Assembly: GCA_036873135.1 (NCBI GenBank)
Contig: JAPTYO010000001.1
Location: 49,401,774 to 49,465,773 of the forward strand
Origin: Clarkia xantiana subsp. parviflora
Taxonomy: Eukaryota; Streptophyta; Magnoliopsida; Myrtales; Onagraceae
Reading direction: 5' to 3'
DNA: 64,000 bases
Shown: one piece after another, positions 40,569 through 52,986 of the stretch
Position numbering within the stretch: the stretch's first letter is position 1
How the letters are laid out: each line of letters opens with the position of its first letter
Made by a program: the position numbers and the translations under genes
The notes under the pieces: generated by a model
Seen by the model: only the letters and a program-made list of their open reading frames with translations
Database searches by the model: none
Told to the model about the DNA's origin: nothing

Positions 40569-41194
40569 TATAATCCGACATTTATTAATTTTACTGAATC
40601 AGAAAACGAAAAAAATTCATATCTAAAGAAATAAAATCCTACATGTAAATACATGTCGCGAAAGTGGTATTTTAGCGTTTAAAATTAATTATAAAGTTTC
40701 TGACTTTAAATGCGTAAATATTGCGCTATGTAACACAACTGAAAACTTCTAAACTTTAAAACGCACTATAAAAATTCATATAATTAAATAGTGTTATATA
40801 ATTTTAATATCTATAAATATATTTTATTTAATTTACTATATTATTATTTACTCTTAAATATCATAATTAAATAATCATGATTTTTTTCTACGATACTATA
40901 ATTTACGAACAATTTGTTGCATGTGAAAGTAGAGATGAAAAATTTTCAAATGACATATAATATTTTATATTTTAATTTACTTTGACCACTGTAACAAATT
41001 AATTAATTAATAATCAAATTTCTACGCAACATGATAACTAATCATACTTAACATAAATTAGAATTATGCGCTTTGCATGGTTAAATGGTTAGTATATATA
41101 TAGCTAGGAGTAACTTTTATTTCTTGAATGAGTTAGTAGTGGTGACTCTCGACACATCCTACTACGTAGTGTTTGGACTCTCATGATTTATCTG

Positions 41195-41447
41195 ACCATA
41201 CTCAGTGAACAATCAGCGCACACACTGATAAGCTTTACCAGCAGTCTAGTTTATTCAAGATGTCACTCGTTAAGCCCAGTTCTACTCAACTCATTTTATG
41301 TTTAACGTGATATGTGAGTTAGGCGGGACCTGATATTTAATAATCACCTTGAGGTAACTCCCCAAGGGATTTCGAACATGAAACTTCATAACCAACCCAC
41401 AAGAGAGTAAACACTCTTAAAAACTATACCACCACGGTCGGTGGTAC
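41195..41447 (-). mobile_element. tRNA-derived SINE, diverged copy
   Basis: It follows the copy at 56735-57008 over its length (GAACAATCAGCGCA, ACCAGCAGTCTAGT, GGGATTTCGAACATGAAACTT). On the minus strand the B-box reads GTTCGAAATCC and the A-box is decayed. Confidence 0.6.
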
Positions 41448-42857
41448 TAACTATTAATATATGATAATCTATATATATTTAAGAAGAAAGCTTTCAGTTA
41501 AATATAAAAAAACTAATACGAGAAAAGTTACGCATAAAACTTTTAAAAAAATTAGTTGGAGTTGGGAGCATTATTAAAACAAAATTTCTTGCTAATGTAA
41601 TCTCTTTAGCAAAAAATTGAAAACCTTTCATCCCTACATGATCTCAAGTCGCTTATCACGCACTTCGCACTACGGAATTCCCATGTAAACTCATATATTA
41701 ACCCTAAATCGCACACTTATTTTCCTGTATATTGCTTGGAATTTCTACTGTCATTGACTTGTGGTTTGTGAATCATAAATAATTAACATCATTTTTAGTA
41801 CTTTAATTATCAGTCATTAACTTTTCAGTACATCAACTTTTATTTTTAATTTTAGTGTCAAGTGATGGATATGTGCCCAATTCGAGTTCGTATTTATATT
41901 TCGGGCCTCGTAAACACGTCAAAATTACATCTCGGTTTGAAAACGTATCCCAAGGAGTCAAAACGGTCCGGAAACGCATTTACGCGCGTCCGGACCTCCG
42001 GATTGCGCGAAGCAATCCGGACCTCGCCGAATTGCCCAAATTCGACGAGGTCCGGATTGCTTTACGGGTATCGTGCGATTACCGTATCCGCGATTACCGT
42101 TACGTGTAGAGAAGTCAAGTTCGCGCATTACCAATATGGATGACGGTTACCGCATGCTCTTGAACCGTCATCAAACCGCTTTAAAACCGGGTCCGGTCCC
42201 AAGGAAGCCTATAAATAGGAGGCCTTGGCCACCCATTTTCACACATCCTCTCATTTGCTCAACTTTGGTAACTTGAGCTTTGACTTCTCTCTAGAAATGT
42301 TCTCTCTCTAGAAATTACCTTTTTGCCATTATAGTGACTTAAGCTTCGGAGAGGGCTCCGCTAGCACCACCCCCCCCCCCCCTCTCCGTGCTAGCATTGG
42401 TCCTTCGTGCAGGAATCGTCGCCCAGACGCCCGCATTTGTGCACAGACCACCGCCTCCTGAGACACAGCCGTACCGAGTCACAGACCTTTACGGGAGCAA
42501 AACCGAACACTCGCCAGTGGCCCAACCTCTTCCCGACGAAGGGTTACAGCCCAAAAGCCCGCACAACCACGCGAACAGACGCGTCCTCTCGACCTTGTTC
42601 ATCCCGGACGCAACATTGGCGCCGTATGTGGGAAACAAGCAAGAAGCTGTTTCACACCGCAAGCTATGACAGGCAGACGTACGAAGAAGGCGGGGGAAAA
42701 CAAGCAGAAGCCGATAACAAGTCCACTTGGATCCCCCACATGCCTGTGGCCACATCCAATGCCTTCTCATGCCAACATGAAGTGCGCCCCCCGCACAGCA
42801 AGGTCCCGAAGTCCAGAATGCAGTGCGCGTAACATCCATGCCCGGGTTCGAGCCTAG

Positions 42858-43050
42858 GATGCCAAGTACCAGTGCCGAGTGCCAGTGCCGAGTGCCAGCG
42901 CCGAGTGCCAGTACCAAGTGCCAGCGCCAGGTGCCCGTGCCGAGTGTCCGTGCCGAGTGCCCGTGCCGAGTGCCCGTGCCGAGTGCCCGTGCCGAGTGCC
43001 CGTGCCGAGTGCCCGTGTCAAGTGCCTGTACCGAGCGTCCTTGTGCCGAG
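42858..43050 (+). repeat. 12-bp minisatellite (GTGCCGAGTGCC type)
   Basis: About sixteen units of a 12-bp motif alternate between CCAGTGCCGAGT and CCCGTGCCGAGT. Because 12 is divisible by 3, all three frames stay open and give repetitive peptides (VPVPSARAEC and similar). These are artefacts of the repeat. Confidence 0.85.
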
Positions 43051-43310
43051 TGCCCGTATCAAAATGCTAGCGCCTCAACTCTGCAGCCTGAAAATACAAC
43101 CAACAGTCACGACAACGTGCATACACGCACCAACACTTATTCAAGCATTTATGCAACAGACGCTCCATGTGAGACAACCGCGTACGTACAAGACTTATTA
43201 GTCTTCGTGCAACAAGTAACAAGCATCACGCAAGGGGGCAACCTCTTCAACACATTAACCTTGCATGACAACACCGAGCGCATACTCGCAGCATACAAGA
43301 TTACAATGGT

Positions 43311-43497
43311 TGAATATTTTCTAAGTGTTTCCATGTACGTACATACATGTCGACAATGATGCATGTCGACAAGGAGAAAAATATTTTCTAAGTATTTCCA
43401 TGTACGTACATACATGTCGACAAGGATACATGTCGACAAGGAGAAAAATATTTTCTAAGAGTTTCCATGTACGTACGTACATGTCGACAAAGATGGA
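43311..43497 (+). repeat. Repeat of about 60 bp with CATGTACGTACATACATG core
   Basis: Three successive units contain ATATTTTCTAAG, TTTCCATGTACGTAC and ATGTCGACAA. The ACGTACATAC core is itself nearly palindromic. Confidence 0.75.
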
Positions 43498-43573
43498 TTG
43501 CGTACAGCGAGTAGCTATGCCTCCTAATCACACCTACAACGCTCATCGACAAAGCTCATACGACGACATCTAT

Positions 43574-43705
43574 GTCAACGCGCGTATCAAAAGTCAACGC
43601 GCGTATCAAAAGTCAACGCGCATAGCAAAAGTCAACGCGCATAGCAAAAGTTAATGCGCATAGCAAAAGTCAACGCGCATAGGAAAAGTCAACGCGCATA
43701 GCAAA
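43574..43705 (+). repeat. 19-bp tandem repeat, seven copies
   Basis: Seven head-to-tail copies of GTCAACGCGCATAGCAAAA with a few substitutions (the first two read CGTATC). There are no unique spacers between units, so this is a minisatellite, not a CRISPR array. Confidence 0.9.
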
Positions 43706-45759
43706 GTTGGTACGTGCAGTAAAAAGGACCAACATCTCAAGAAGCTATCATGCAAGCGATGCAACTAATATGACGAACCGCGAAGAGCAAATACGACAAC
43801 ACTTAAGGAAATATTTCTCTAAACAACAAACGACTACTTCCAAGAGACTCCTTGATGAAAAGGATCAAAGGAGTAATGCACCTACAAGTACTTACGGTAT
43901 ACTCCGCTCTCCTCTAAGTATTTATCTCCACATACATGATTATTTTGACATTGCACGTATCAAACCTGTCATCATACGCGTATGATTCCATATCGCATGA
44001 TTCATATTTTGATAATCGCTAAGTCGTTTTTAGAAGCGTACGGTTTATATTTCTTGCATTGCGTAATTACGATCTTGCCATGACCGTTACTTGTGCATGC
44101 CTGTTGATAAATGCATGTCCACATGATGTATTACTAATTGCTTATATCCCTAACGATAACCATACTTGCACGCTACGTATGCGCATTCCCTATTGCACTA
44201 ACCATGATGATAGGAAACAAAGTCATTCGGTCGGAAAATCAAAGGACGGACGAAATCAAGATGTCTACGTCCGACCAACGATCAAAACCGGAAGGTTAGC
44301 GTCAAGCTCAAATTGGACACGTATCCTAACTTAAAATAGAGTCAAGAAGGGTTTTTAACCATTACTTGACTCGGGGGCAAGTGATGGATATGTGCCCAAT
44401 TCGAGTTCGTATTTATATTTCGGGCCTCGTAAACACGTCAAAATTACATCTCGGTTTGAAAACGTATCCCAAGGAGTCAAAACGGTCCGGAAACGCATTT
44501 ACGCGCGTCCGGATTGCATTGCAACCCGGACGTCCGGGTTGCTTGCAATCCGGACCTCGCCGAATTGCCCAAATTCGACGAGGTCCGGATTGCTTTACGG
44601 GTATCGTGCGATTACCGTATCCGCGATTACCGTATCCACGATTACCGTTACGTGTAGAGAAGTCAAGTTCGCGCATTACCAATATGGATGACGGTTACCG
44701 CATGCTCTTGAACCGTCATCAAACCGCTTTAAAACCGGGTCCGGTCCCAAGGAAGCCTATAAATAGGAGGCCTTGGCCACCCATTTTCACACATCCTCTC
44801 ATTTGCCCAACTTTCGTATTTTGAGCTCTGACTTCTCTCTAGAAATGTTTTCTCTCTAGAAATTACATTTTTGCCATTATAGTGACTTAAGCTTCGGAGA
44901 GGGCTCCGCTAGCACCACCCCCCCTCTCCGTGCTAGCATTAGTCCTTCGTGCAGGAATCGTCGCCCAGACGCCCGCATTTGTGCACAGGCCACCGCCTCC
45001 TGAGACACAGCCGTACCGAGTCACAGACCTTTACGGGAGCAAAACCGAACACTCGCCAGTGGCCCAACCTCTTCCCGACGAAGGGTTACAGCCCAAAAGC
45101 CCGCACAACCACGCGAACAGACGCGTCCTCTCGACCTTGTTCATCCCGGACGCAACATCAACTATATAAAGTATGATTATTTAATGACACATGACTCGAC
45201 TCACTCAATTAGGGACTCACATTTTCACGAGCATATGTCAGACTAGGTCACCTAGTTTAGGAGACCATGTTTAGAACGAGCTCAGACAATGTGAGTCAGC
45301 TAGCTTGGACAGTTGAGCCAAGACCAATCTAGAGTTTTCATCAGTTAAAGTGGCCTCAAAGGCTCGACTTCCTAGGCCCATGTTATACATTATCTTCTAA
45401 ACTAGATGACCAGGTTATGCATAGACTTAGGCCAAGACGAACTCATTAACTAAGCGAATCGAATTAATTACATGTCACTGAATGATCACACTTTAGATAG
45501 TTAATACATCTAAAGTTAAAAAATAAAAATTGAGCTATTAAAAATTCAATGACTACTAATTGAGGTACTAAAAATGTAATTTTCACTTAGAAATATATAA
45601 AATCATATGTCATCTCATATATATTGTCACATGAAAAAACTGTTTGTGGATTGATTAGTTGTAAAAAGAGTTATGATTGTTTTCATTACAATATTCAAGG
45701 GTATATAATATTATAGTTTTTTTTGCCAAAAAAATAATAATATTATAGTCTTGGCAAAA

Positions 45760-45926
45760 GAGTAATTCCTTAAAGTGTGAAAAAAAGAGTGAAAAAATCA
45801 TAGAAAGTTAACAACTGCCACATGTCAGTTAACAATTTGACATAAATTGGAAAGAGAATCATGCAATGCATTGCCATGTGGCATGTGACAGCTTTCTATG
45901 GTTTTTTCACACTTTCTATCAAAGCC
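45760..45926. mobile_element. Small Mutator-like MITE
   Basis: An exact 10-bp direct repeat CTTGGCAAAA flanks it (45750-45759 and 45927-45936). The arms carry AAGTGTGAAAAAA and CATAGAAAG on both sides, pointing inward, and the centre repeats CCACATGTCA- and CCATGTGGCA-type palindromes. It lies about 1.2 kb upstream of the FUL-type gene. Confidence 0.65.
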
Positions 45927-45936
45927 CTTGGCAAAA

Positions 45937-46940
45937 AAAATTATAGTAAGTAAAATTAAACAAGTATAGTTTTAGATGTTAAGATTATATAAGATTATTT
46001 AATGGCAAAGACTAATTTTTTGTAGTTTAAAACATAAAACCGCGTATATAATAATATGTTTTTGGAATATAAAAACTCTAGACCTAATTTTTAACTTTAA
46101 AATTATGAGATTTGTTACGAATTATTATTTAATTTAATGAAAAGAGAATTATATTTCTATTACTGAAAAAAAGTGACAAAAAAAAGAAGAAGAAAAGCTA
46201 ACATTCTATAGGAGGAGAGCCGTCACTGGGGCCCCACAAAGCTTGTACGGACACTGTCGGGTTCTTGTGTCACTTCTTTAACCTGTGGCCCAAAATGAGA
46301 CATAACGACTACTCACACTCTCCACCCAATCACAACTCGACAGCGCATCTATTACAGCCGCTAAGGCTTACTCCATGACATAACCCTCCAGTTCCAGCTT
46401 TACTTACCTTTTATTTTGGTAGAAAACTTTACTTACGTTGTATCGTATGCATACGGTTACATTCTCTTTTAGGTTTAATTAAATTAACTAAAATAAATAA
46501 AATTTACACATGTTTGAACTTTGAACAATTCGTTAGCTAAGCCTTTTCGTGGATAAATAAATTAGTATTCGAATTTATTCAAAATTATGCTAAATGAAAA
46601 TGAGCATGTGTCCATTAGAATTTAGATAGCAAATTTACAAAAAAATTATTGGAAATTTAAGAATACTGAGATTGTAACTGAGATTTGATTAAAATTAAGA
46701 ATACTTAAATGTAAGTATATTATTTTAGTTGTTAGATAAGTACACCGAGATCCGGGTAAGAAATACACTAATTGTGTAAGAAACAATTCCCACTTTAAAA
46801 AATAAAAAAAATTATTCCGATTATTCATAATAATTTCACCTGGATGGGTGTTGTATTTGGTCCGAAAATGAAATTATTTCCATTTCCACGCAAAAATATA
46901 AGAAAGGTTCAGTCCTCCGTTACAAAAATAGAAAGTATTG
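45937..46940. other. Upstream region of the FUL-type gene
   Basis: No gene was recognised. The segment 46200-46400 is less AT-rich than its surroundings and may belong to the promoter. No convincing CArG box (CC, six A/T, GG) was seen here. Confidence 0.4.
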
Positions 46941-46949
46941 CCCTTCCCA

Positions 46950-47010
46950 TATAAAACACACTAACCCTATCTTCTTCTTCATCTCCTTCTTCTCTCTCTC
47001 TCTCTCACAA
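46950..47010 (+). promoter_or_regulatory. Putative core promoter and CT-rich leader of the FUL-type gene
   Basis: TATAAAAC at 46950-46957 is followed 15-50 bases later by TCTTCTTCTTCATCTCC and a CT repeat. This is the usual look of a plant TATA box and leader start, about 230 bp before the ATG. Confidence 0.5.
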
Positions 47011-47182
47011 GTGATGAATCTCAATTTAGTAAGTTAGGGTTTCACAGATCATCATCATCAATAAAAGGGTTTTCCAGGTTTTTATCTAAATCAAGCTCAT
47101 TCATCCATCTTTGTTATATATAGAAATACATATTGATTCGTCTGATACGCATATATGTATGTATAGGTGTAATTAAAGATCG

Positions 47183-48558
47183 ATGGGGAGAGGAAGGGTT
47201 CAGCTGAAGCGGATCGAGAACAAAATCAGTCGGCAAGTGACTTTCTCGAAGCGAAGAACTGGACTTCTGAAGAAAGCTCATGAGATCTCTGTGCTGTGCG
47301 ATGCTGAGGTGGCACTCATTGTTTTCTCTACCAAAGGGAAGCTCTTTGAGTACTCCACTGACTCTTCGTAAGTAATTAATTCAACTTCTTCAAAGATCTA
47401 CTTAGCTTCCCTTGTTTTTGGAAATTAAATTTACTAATTTCTATTTATATTTATATTTTTCCCATCTTAATTATAAGTAAAATAGATGAGCTGGGAATAC
47501 CTTTTTGTTTTTTAAAGAATAATTTTATAAAATTCGAGAATAATTCTTAATAAATTTATTATATATATAATCTGTGTCTGGAATTCTGGGGTTTGCAATA
47601 TGTATGTCGGTTGGTAAGGATGTCTAAACCAATCTGCAAACAAAAAGATGTTTGATTTGCTTTGTACACTGTTGTAATATATATGTCAATTCATCTGTTG
47701 TTTTTCTTAATCCTAATTATTTACAGCTGATAATAATTCATTTCCTAATATATTTATATATATGATGAGCTATATAGCTGTCCATCAATTCAAAGATCAG
47801 AATTAATAATTGATTGGACAGTTACTTGCTGTGACTGTGAGTAATTTTTGTACATATATATATATAGTTGGAGACATTATATATAATATAGAATATAGAT
47901 ATACTTAGATTTTTTCCACTAAACCTGTAGTACTTTTCTTGGGGATAAATTAATCTTGAGCACTGTGTATTATAGCTTCATTTAATTTTTGTAAACCTAG
48001 TAAAAAGAGCTGAAAAGCACAATATATTTCAAAATGATATTACTAGCTAGTATCTGGAAAGAGCTGCTAGATTAGATAGCTAGCTAGTAAAAAACAACTT
48101 AAAGTAAAAAAAAAAAAAATTTGTATGTGTTTTGAATATATGTTCATCCCTAATTTTATAGTCGAGTCGAGGTTGGCAGATACCTTATGTGTTTATAAAT
48201 ATAAGCAAAGGTTTTACATCTCTGTATTTCCATAATATGTGAGAACCCGCGTCTTGAATATACGTAGTCAAAAAAGGTTATCGTATAAAATTTCATCTAC
48301 ATTATCACATTTGCACTTTTTTTCAAGATGTAATTCTAAGAACTTGTTTCTCTGAATATATATATATATTGTAGTTAATACAAATGGTTGTCATATATAA
48401 TTCCGTTCAAATTATCACATCCCTGTACCTTTACAACATGTGGTTTTAAGAACATCTGTGTCTGTTTTAAATATATGTTGTAGTTAAGAAAGTTCACCAT
48501 CATAGATAATTCTATCCAGATAATCGCATTCCTGTATTTTTACGACATATAGTTTTAA

Positions 48559-48595
<37 letters not shown>

Positions 48596-51121
48596 ATGAG
48601 GAACGAAGTCAGGAGTTTTCTTTTAAGGGAAAAATTGAATTCGGGGTAGTCAATCAGTATAACAATATAGGATAAATGTAAGGTTATAAATTGGAAAATT
48701 GAGAATAACTATACTTTTTATAATAATAAAACATGCACATTACCAAAAGTTGAGTGTAACAAGCTAAATCGTCCCAATCATAGTTAATAATTATACTTTT
48801 GTGATCATATTTAATTTCATCTATATTATAATCACATCCCTTTATTCACAATATATATGGGTATATTGTTTTATGATAACAGCATGGAGAGAATCCTTGA
48901 ACGATACGAAAGGTACACATATGCAGAGAGACAACTAGTTTCTGTGGAATGCGAGTCGTCTCAGGTATACATATATATGCAGATGCACTTTACTAAGCTA
49001 ATTAATTAAGTAGATAATAGATGTTAATGAGAGTTAATATGCACATGATCAAATGTACAGGCAAACTGGTCACTAGAATACCCTAAGCTCCTCTCTAGGA
49101 TTGAAGTCTTGCAGAGGAACATAAGGTATTATAAACATCCATCATTTATATATCATTAGCTAGCTAGCAGCTTAATTATATGATTATGTCCATTACTTAA
49201 TTACATGATCATTTTTTTAACAGGAATTTAACTGGAGAAGAGCTTGACCTTCTAAATATGAGAGAGCTCCAGTATTTGGAGCAACAGCTTGATACCGCTC
49301 TTAAGCGAATACGGACTCGCAAGGTAATTAACAAAATCCTCATCATGATTAATTAGTTCGGTATTTTGTTTACGTAATCACTCGGTGTTTTGCGCATTTT
49401 CAGAATCAGCTGATGCATGAATCTATCCATGAGCTCCAAAAGAAGGTATGTAGCTAGCTAGGGTTTTAGCACATAGAAGTAGAACTCCCTTGCTTTTTGT
49501 TTAGGGTTAATTAGCAAAAGGAAAACCCAACAGTAAGTGTTTGGCAAATAGTAGACATAACTTTTTTTCTTGACAAAAGATAAACTGAACTTTCAATCGG
49601 GTAGCAAAACAATAAGTAATTAACTAATCAGTTCTTTTTTATGTTAAAATATGATAGAAAATCACACATATAACTATTGAAGCAGCGTGAGTATATATCT
49701 AGTGTACCACACCGGTGGTTATTTAGATACTAGGGCACTATTTAAGCAAGTGGACTATCACTAATTATCCCACTTGTATAAATGGTTTCTCTCTGTTTGC
49801 ATGTTGAGATTGACACTTGGTCAAATGTGAAATATTTAACAATAGCAGCTTGATGCATTTTATAGCTCCTCTTGTCACATTAAGATGCATCACATGGCTG
49901 TTATATATGCAGTTCCGATCAAATTTTAATAAAGAAATCAACATAGTTTGCACTTTGCAATATAATGAAAATGTTAAGTTTTTTTTTTCAGCAAAACAAT
50001 CAAGATTCAGTGTTTTTTTGTTTTTTTTGTGATTAACCATTTTATTGATATAAATATATAGCGGAAAACATGTGTTTGAATCTTGTGTTTGAAAAAATGC
50101 AACAGGAGAAGTCTCTGCATGAGCAAAACAACATGCTTGCCAAGAAGGTGACAACCTTAATTAATTATATGAGCTTTCCCGGTCTTTTAATTTGGTTATA
50201 TAACTTATAGTATGTCAATGAACTGTGAGTTGAAATGGAGTGTTATAAAACTGTAAACTGTTAATAATCTTACATTTTTTCTAATAAACTTGAACAGTTG
50301 AAAGAAAACGAGAAGGCGATATCGGAGCGGGCACAGTGGGAACAGCAAATGGTGTCGTCGGGAAATAATAATACGTTTATGCTGCCCCCATCCACCCTCC
50401 CTTCTCTCACTATTGGGTACACACATTACATTACATACTCGTCTTAACTATATATATATATATTTGCTGCAAAATAATCAAAGATATATATTATACTTGC
50501 CCCAATACGACCTGATGTGCCGCATTGTGTGAAGCTACTCGTGAACTGTTTCAAGTTTCAACTTGACTTAATATCAAAGTTCGAGTTGAAAATTTTCGAG
50601 TTGAGTCAACCATTTTAGTCTATTGAGTTCGAGTTTGATAATTAGTACTCACGAGTCTAAACGAGTTTTATAATATTTTATTATTATTATTATTTATGAT
50701 TTTATTACATTAGTCCAACAGAATTCGAGGTGAGCTCGATTTTTTTTGTAATGAGAAATGCTAACTTATTGAGATGTATAATAAGCTAAGTCGAACGGAT
50801 CAATTATGACGAATTTGAATGCGTGTTAACTTTGAATTATAAAATTTTAAACTAAACCGAGTTCGTTCTTGGTAATTTATAATCAAATCGGGCGGAATTT
50901 GATAAATATTTGGTGCAAACTTAGCTTATTTACACTCCTATATATAAATATTTTGTGTCTTGTGAGAAGTATATATGATATTGTTTTGCATGCGTGGGTG
51001 CAGAAACGGGTTCCACCATGAGGGTGCAACCATGGATGACGAAGCACGGTCACAGCATCAGGTTCGAGCGGCCAATACAATGATGCCACCGTGGATGATC
51101 CGACACTCCACCAATGAGTAG
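47183..51121 (+). CDS. FRUITFULL-type (AP1/FUL clade) MADS-box transcription factor
   Basis: Eight exons: 47183-47367, 48883-48964, 49061-49125, 49224-49323, 49404-49445, 50106-50147, 50298-50416 and 51004-51121. They give 250 aa. Exon lengths 185-82-65-100-42-42 are the pattern of the AP1/SQUA/FUL group. The MADS domain (1-60) starts [19 protein letters not shown] and continues [20 protein letters not shown]. The K domain contains [14 protein letters not shown] and [20 protein letters not shown]. The C-terminus has [13 protein letters not shown], a variant of the FUL motif LMPPWMLR. It lacks the prenylated C-terminus of AP1 proteins, so it is a FUL or AGL79-like paralogue rather than AP1. 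The family promotes floral transition, meristem identity and fruit development, partnered by SEP proteins. Intron 1 is long (1.5 kb). Confidence 0.94.
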
Positions 51122-51906
51122 AGACTATATATATAAGACGACCATGCATGCCGCTTGGTTATTGGTTTTCACTATATAATATATATATGGAATGGAAGTA
51201 TTTATTAGGGCAATTAAGTGAAGAAATGACCCTATAATATGAGTACTTAATTAATTATCCTTAATTATAATTTCCACTGTAAAGTTCCTCAATATTATGA
51301 GGTGAACTGCCTATATATATATGTCTTTGTACCCACCCTGAAAGGTGGTCGTCTTTACTAAATAGAAGAGATCTCTCAATTTTTATAAATAAATTGTTTC
51401 GCATAGAGTGTGATTACAAAAAAAATTCAGAGATCTTTTTTTACAAGAACTGGATAACAGAACATGTGGTTGATCGCCTGAAAATTGGACTTGTGAGTCT
51501 GCTGGATTTCAATCCCAACAGGAAGAGGGCGATGCAGGTGCAGAAGTGTGGTTGTGTCCAGACATACTTTGTAAATGATTATTACAGTGATTTATAAATA
51601 AATTTGTAATGTTATATATACACAACACTATACTGCACTCCCCATTTTAAGTTTAAAAAAATTCCAACGCAATTATTGTTCACGAATTTAGTTTTTTTTT
51701 TATGCAGCTCTGTAAAAAAAATGCCAAATTTCTTAGGGTCAACATGTGGTTTCAATAAATTTTTAAATTTATTTTTATTTCATAAAGTAGGCTGATAAAC
51801 ATTTTTGAAAATGAGGGATCCATATATTTTTATAGAATATGTCCATCCCTGACCATTCTACACTCGAATTATTAAATACGATTCAAAATTGTGAAGTAAT
51901 TATATA
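51122..51906. other. Downstream flank of the FUL-type gene
   Basis: This covers the FUL 3' region and then unassigned DNA. A frame at 51394-51597 (67 codons, starting MFRIECDYKK) shows no family I recognise and no splice partners, and it is not called a gene. Confidence 0.4.
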
Positions 51907-52986
51907 TCTATATACCAATATATTATTTGTGTTGGGTCCTCACCCCAATAGACATTTTTTTGTATATTTTCATTTTATTAACAAAAAATATATCATATTT
52001 GGTTCCTATATTTTATAAAATTAATAATTTAGTCATTACTATATTTGAAAAATATTTATTTATCTTTAATACTATTACTAAATCATTATTTAAATTTTGT
52101 TTTTTTAAGGTCATTTAGTCAGCATGTCAATAATAATTTTGGCAAAAAAAAGGTAATTATAATTAACTTACAATCCAACATTCATGTCAATTCAAGTCAG
52201 CCCTATCATACTCATTCCGTTCAAATTTCGGATACATGTAAATTTTTTTATTCAACGAATTATATAGATCTGTTGGTATATGTTCAGCCTGTTTAGATTT
52301 TTTTATCACATAGATCAGCCACTTACCAAATTATATATATAACAAGTCAAAATATGAGTGAAATGTGGTTCTTGAAGTTTGACCTCGTACAAATAACATT
52401 TTACTCATCGTCCAATATATACCAAATTTAGTTCTTCTATTTGTTAATCCAATCACATTGTGTATAGCCTAATTAAAGTTAAATAAATATTTTTGTTGTA
52501 ATTTCAAGTTTAAACTATAGATTTTTGTGATTTAATTTTATCTTTATTGTTAAATCAAATTGTGTTGGTATGGTGATATAGTATATAATTACGTTTGTAT
52601 AGGTCAAATTTGTCAATTGATGACTCTAAGTGGTTAAGAACAAGTTTACATTCTTGACACCTCAAGTGGATGAGTTAGATACAATTGAGCCGTTAATTAC
52701 TAACGTAATGCTCGGCCCAACTAATTTATATATCTAACTATAAGTCTAACTTAGTACCGTAACTGAAGACATTAGTTAATTTTTTTACTTAATTATCCTC
52801 TTCTCTTTCTCATGATTTGAATTACGTTATGTCGCTCTTCTCTATCACATAGATTTGTTTCTCACAACGAATCAACTTACCCATATTTTACTTTGATTAA
52901 TTATAAATATTAGTAAACTTAAGATAGATTATATATCTTAAAATTTAAATGATCGATGCGCGTGCAACGCACGCATTAATAACTAG
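51907..52986 (+). mobile_element. Non-autonomous Helitron, intact termini, second copy
   Basis: The 5' end TCTATATACCAATATATT is next to A, and the 3' hairpin GCGTGC-AAC-GCACGC is followed by ATTAATAA-CTAG (52983-52986) next to T. It matches the 35834-36906 copy along its length and in the same orientation, with scattered substitutions and small indels. No coding capacity. Confidence 0.85.

Larger units (their letters stand above)
41863..45157 (+). mobile_element. Non-autonomous LTR retrotransposon with minisatellite interior
   Basis: Two long direct LTRs, 41863-42615 and 44382-45157, begin TGATGGATATGTGCCC and end GGACGCAACA. They differ by two small indels and scattered changes. Each LTR has a CCTATAAATAGG promoter motif. 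Directly after the first LTR is TTGGCGCCGTATGTGGGAA, a primer-binding region of the kind found in many plant Ty3/gypsy elements, and the second is preceded by a G-rich tract (CTCGGGGGCAAG). Flanks TCAAG and TCAAC give a 5-bp duplication with one mismatch. The 1.77-kb interior encodes no protease, reverse transcriptase or integrase. It consists largely of three tandem repeat arrays. Confidence 0.85.
41790..45576. repeat. Foldback repeat split by the LTR retrotransposon
   Basis: The left end CATTTTTAGTACTTTAATTA and the right end, whose reverse complement is CATTTTTAGTACCTCAATTA, bracket the LTR element. Both continue with AGTCATTAA- or AGTCATTGAA-like arms. A related uninterrupted stretch at 7072-7491 supports this being one repeat unit before insertion. 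Confidence 0.6.

Noticed and set aside
42823..43359. Open frames of up to 178 codons across the 12-bp repeat, with overlapping frames on the same strand
   Set aside because: The unit length is a multiple of three, so open frames are expected in every phase; the peptides are low complexity and lie inside an LTR element interior.
43574..43705. Regular 19-bp repeats resembling a CRISPR array
   Set aside because: There are no spacers between units, and the context is a plant retrotransposon.
51394..51597. 67-codon frame downstream of the FUL-type gene
   Set aside because: No domain, no splice partners and no similarity I recognise; most likely chance.
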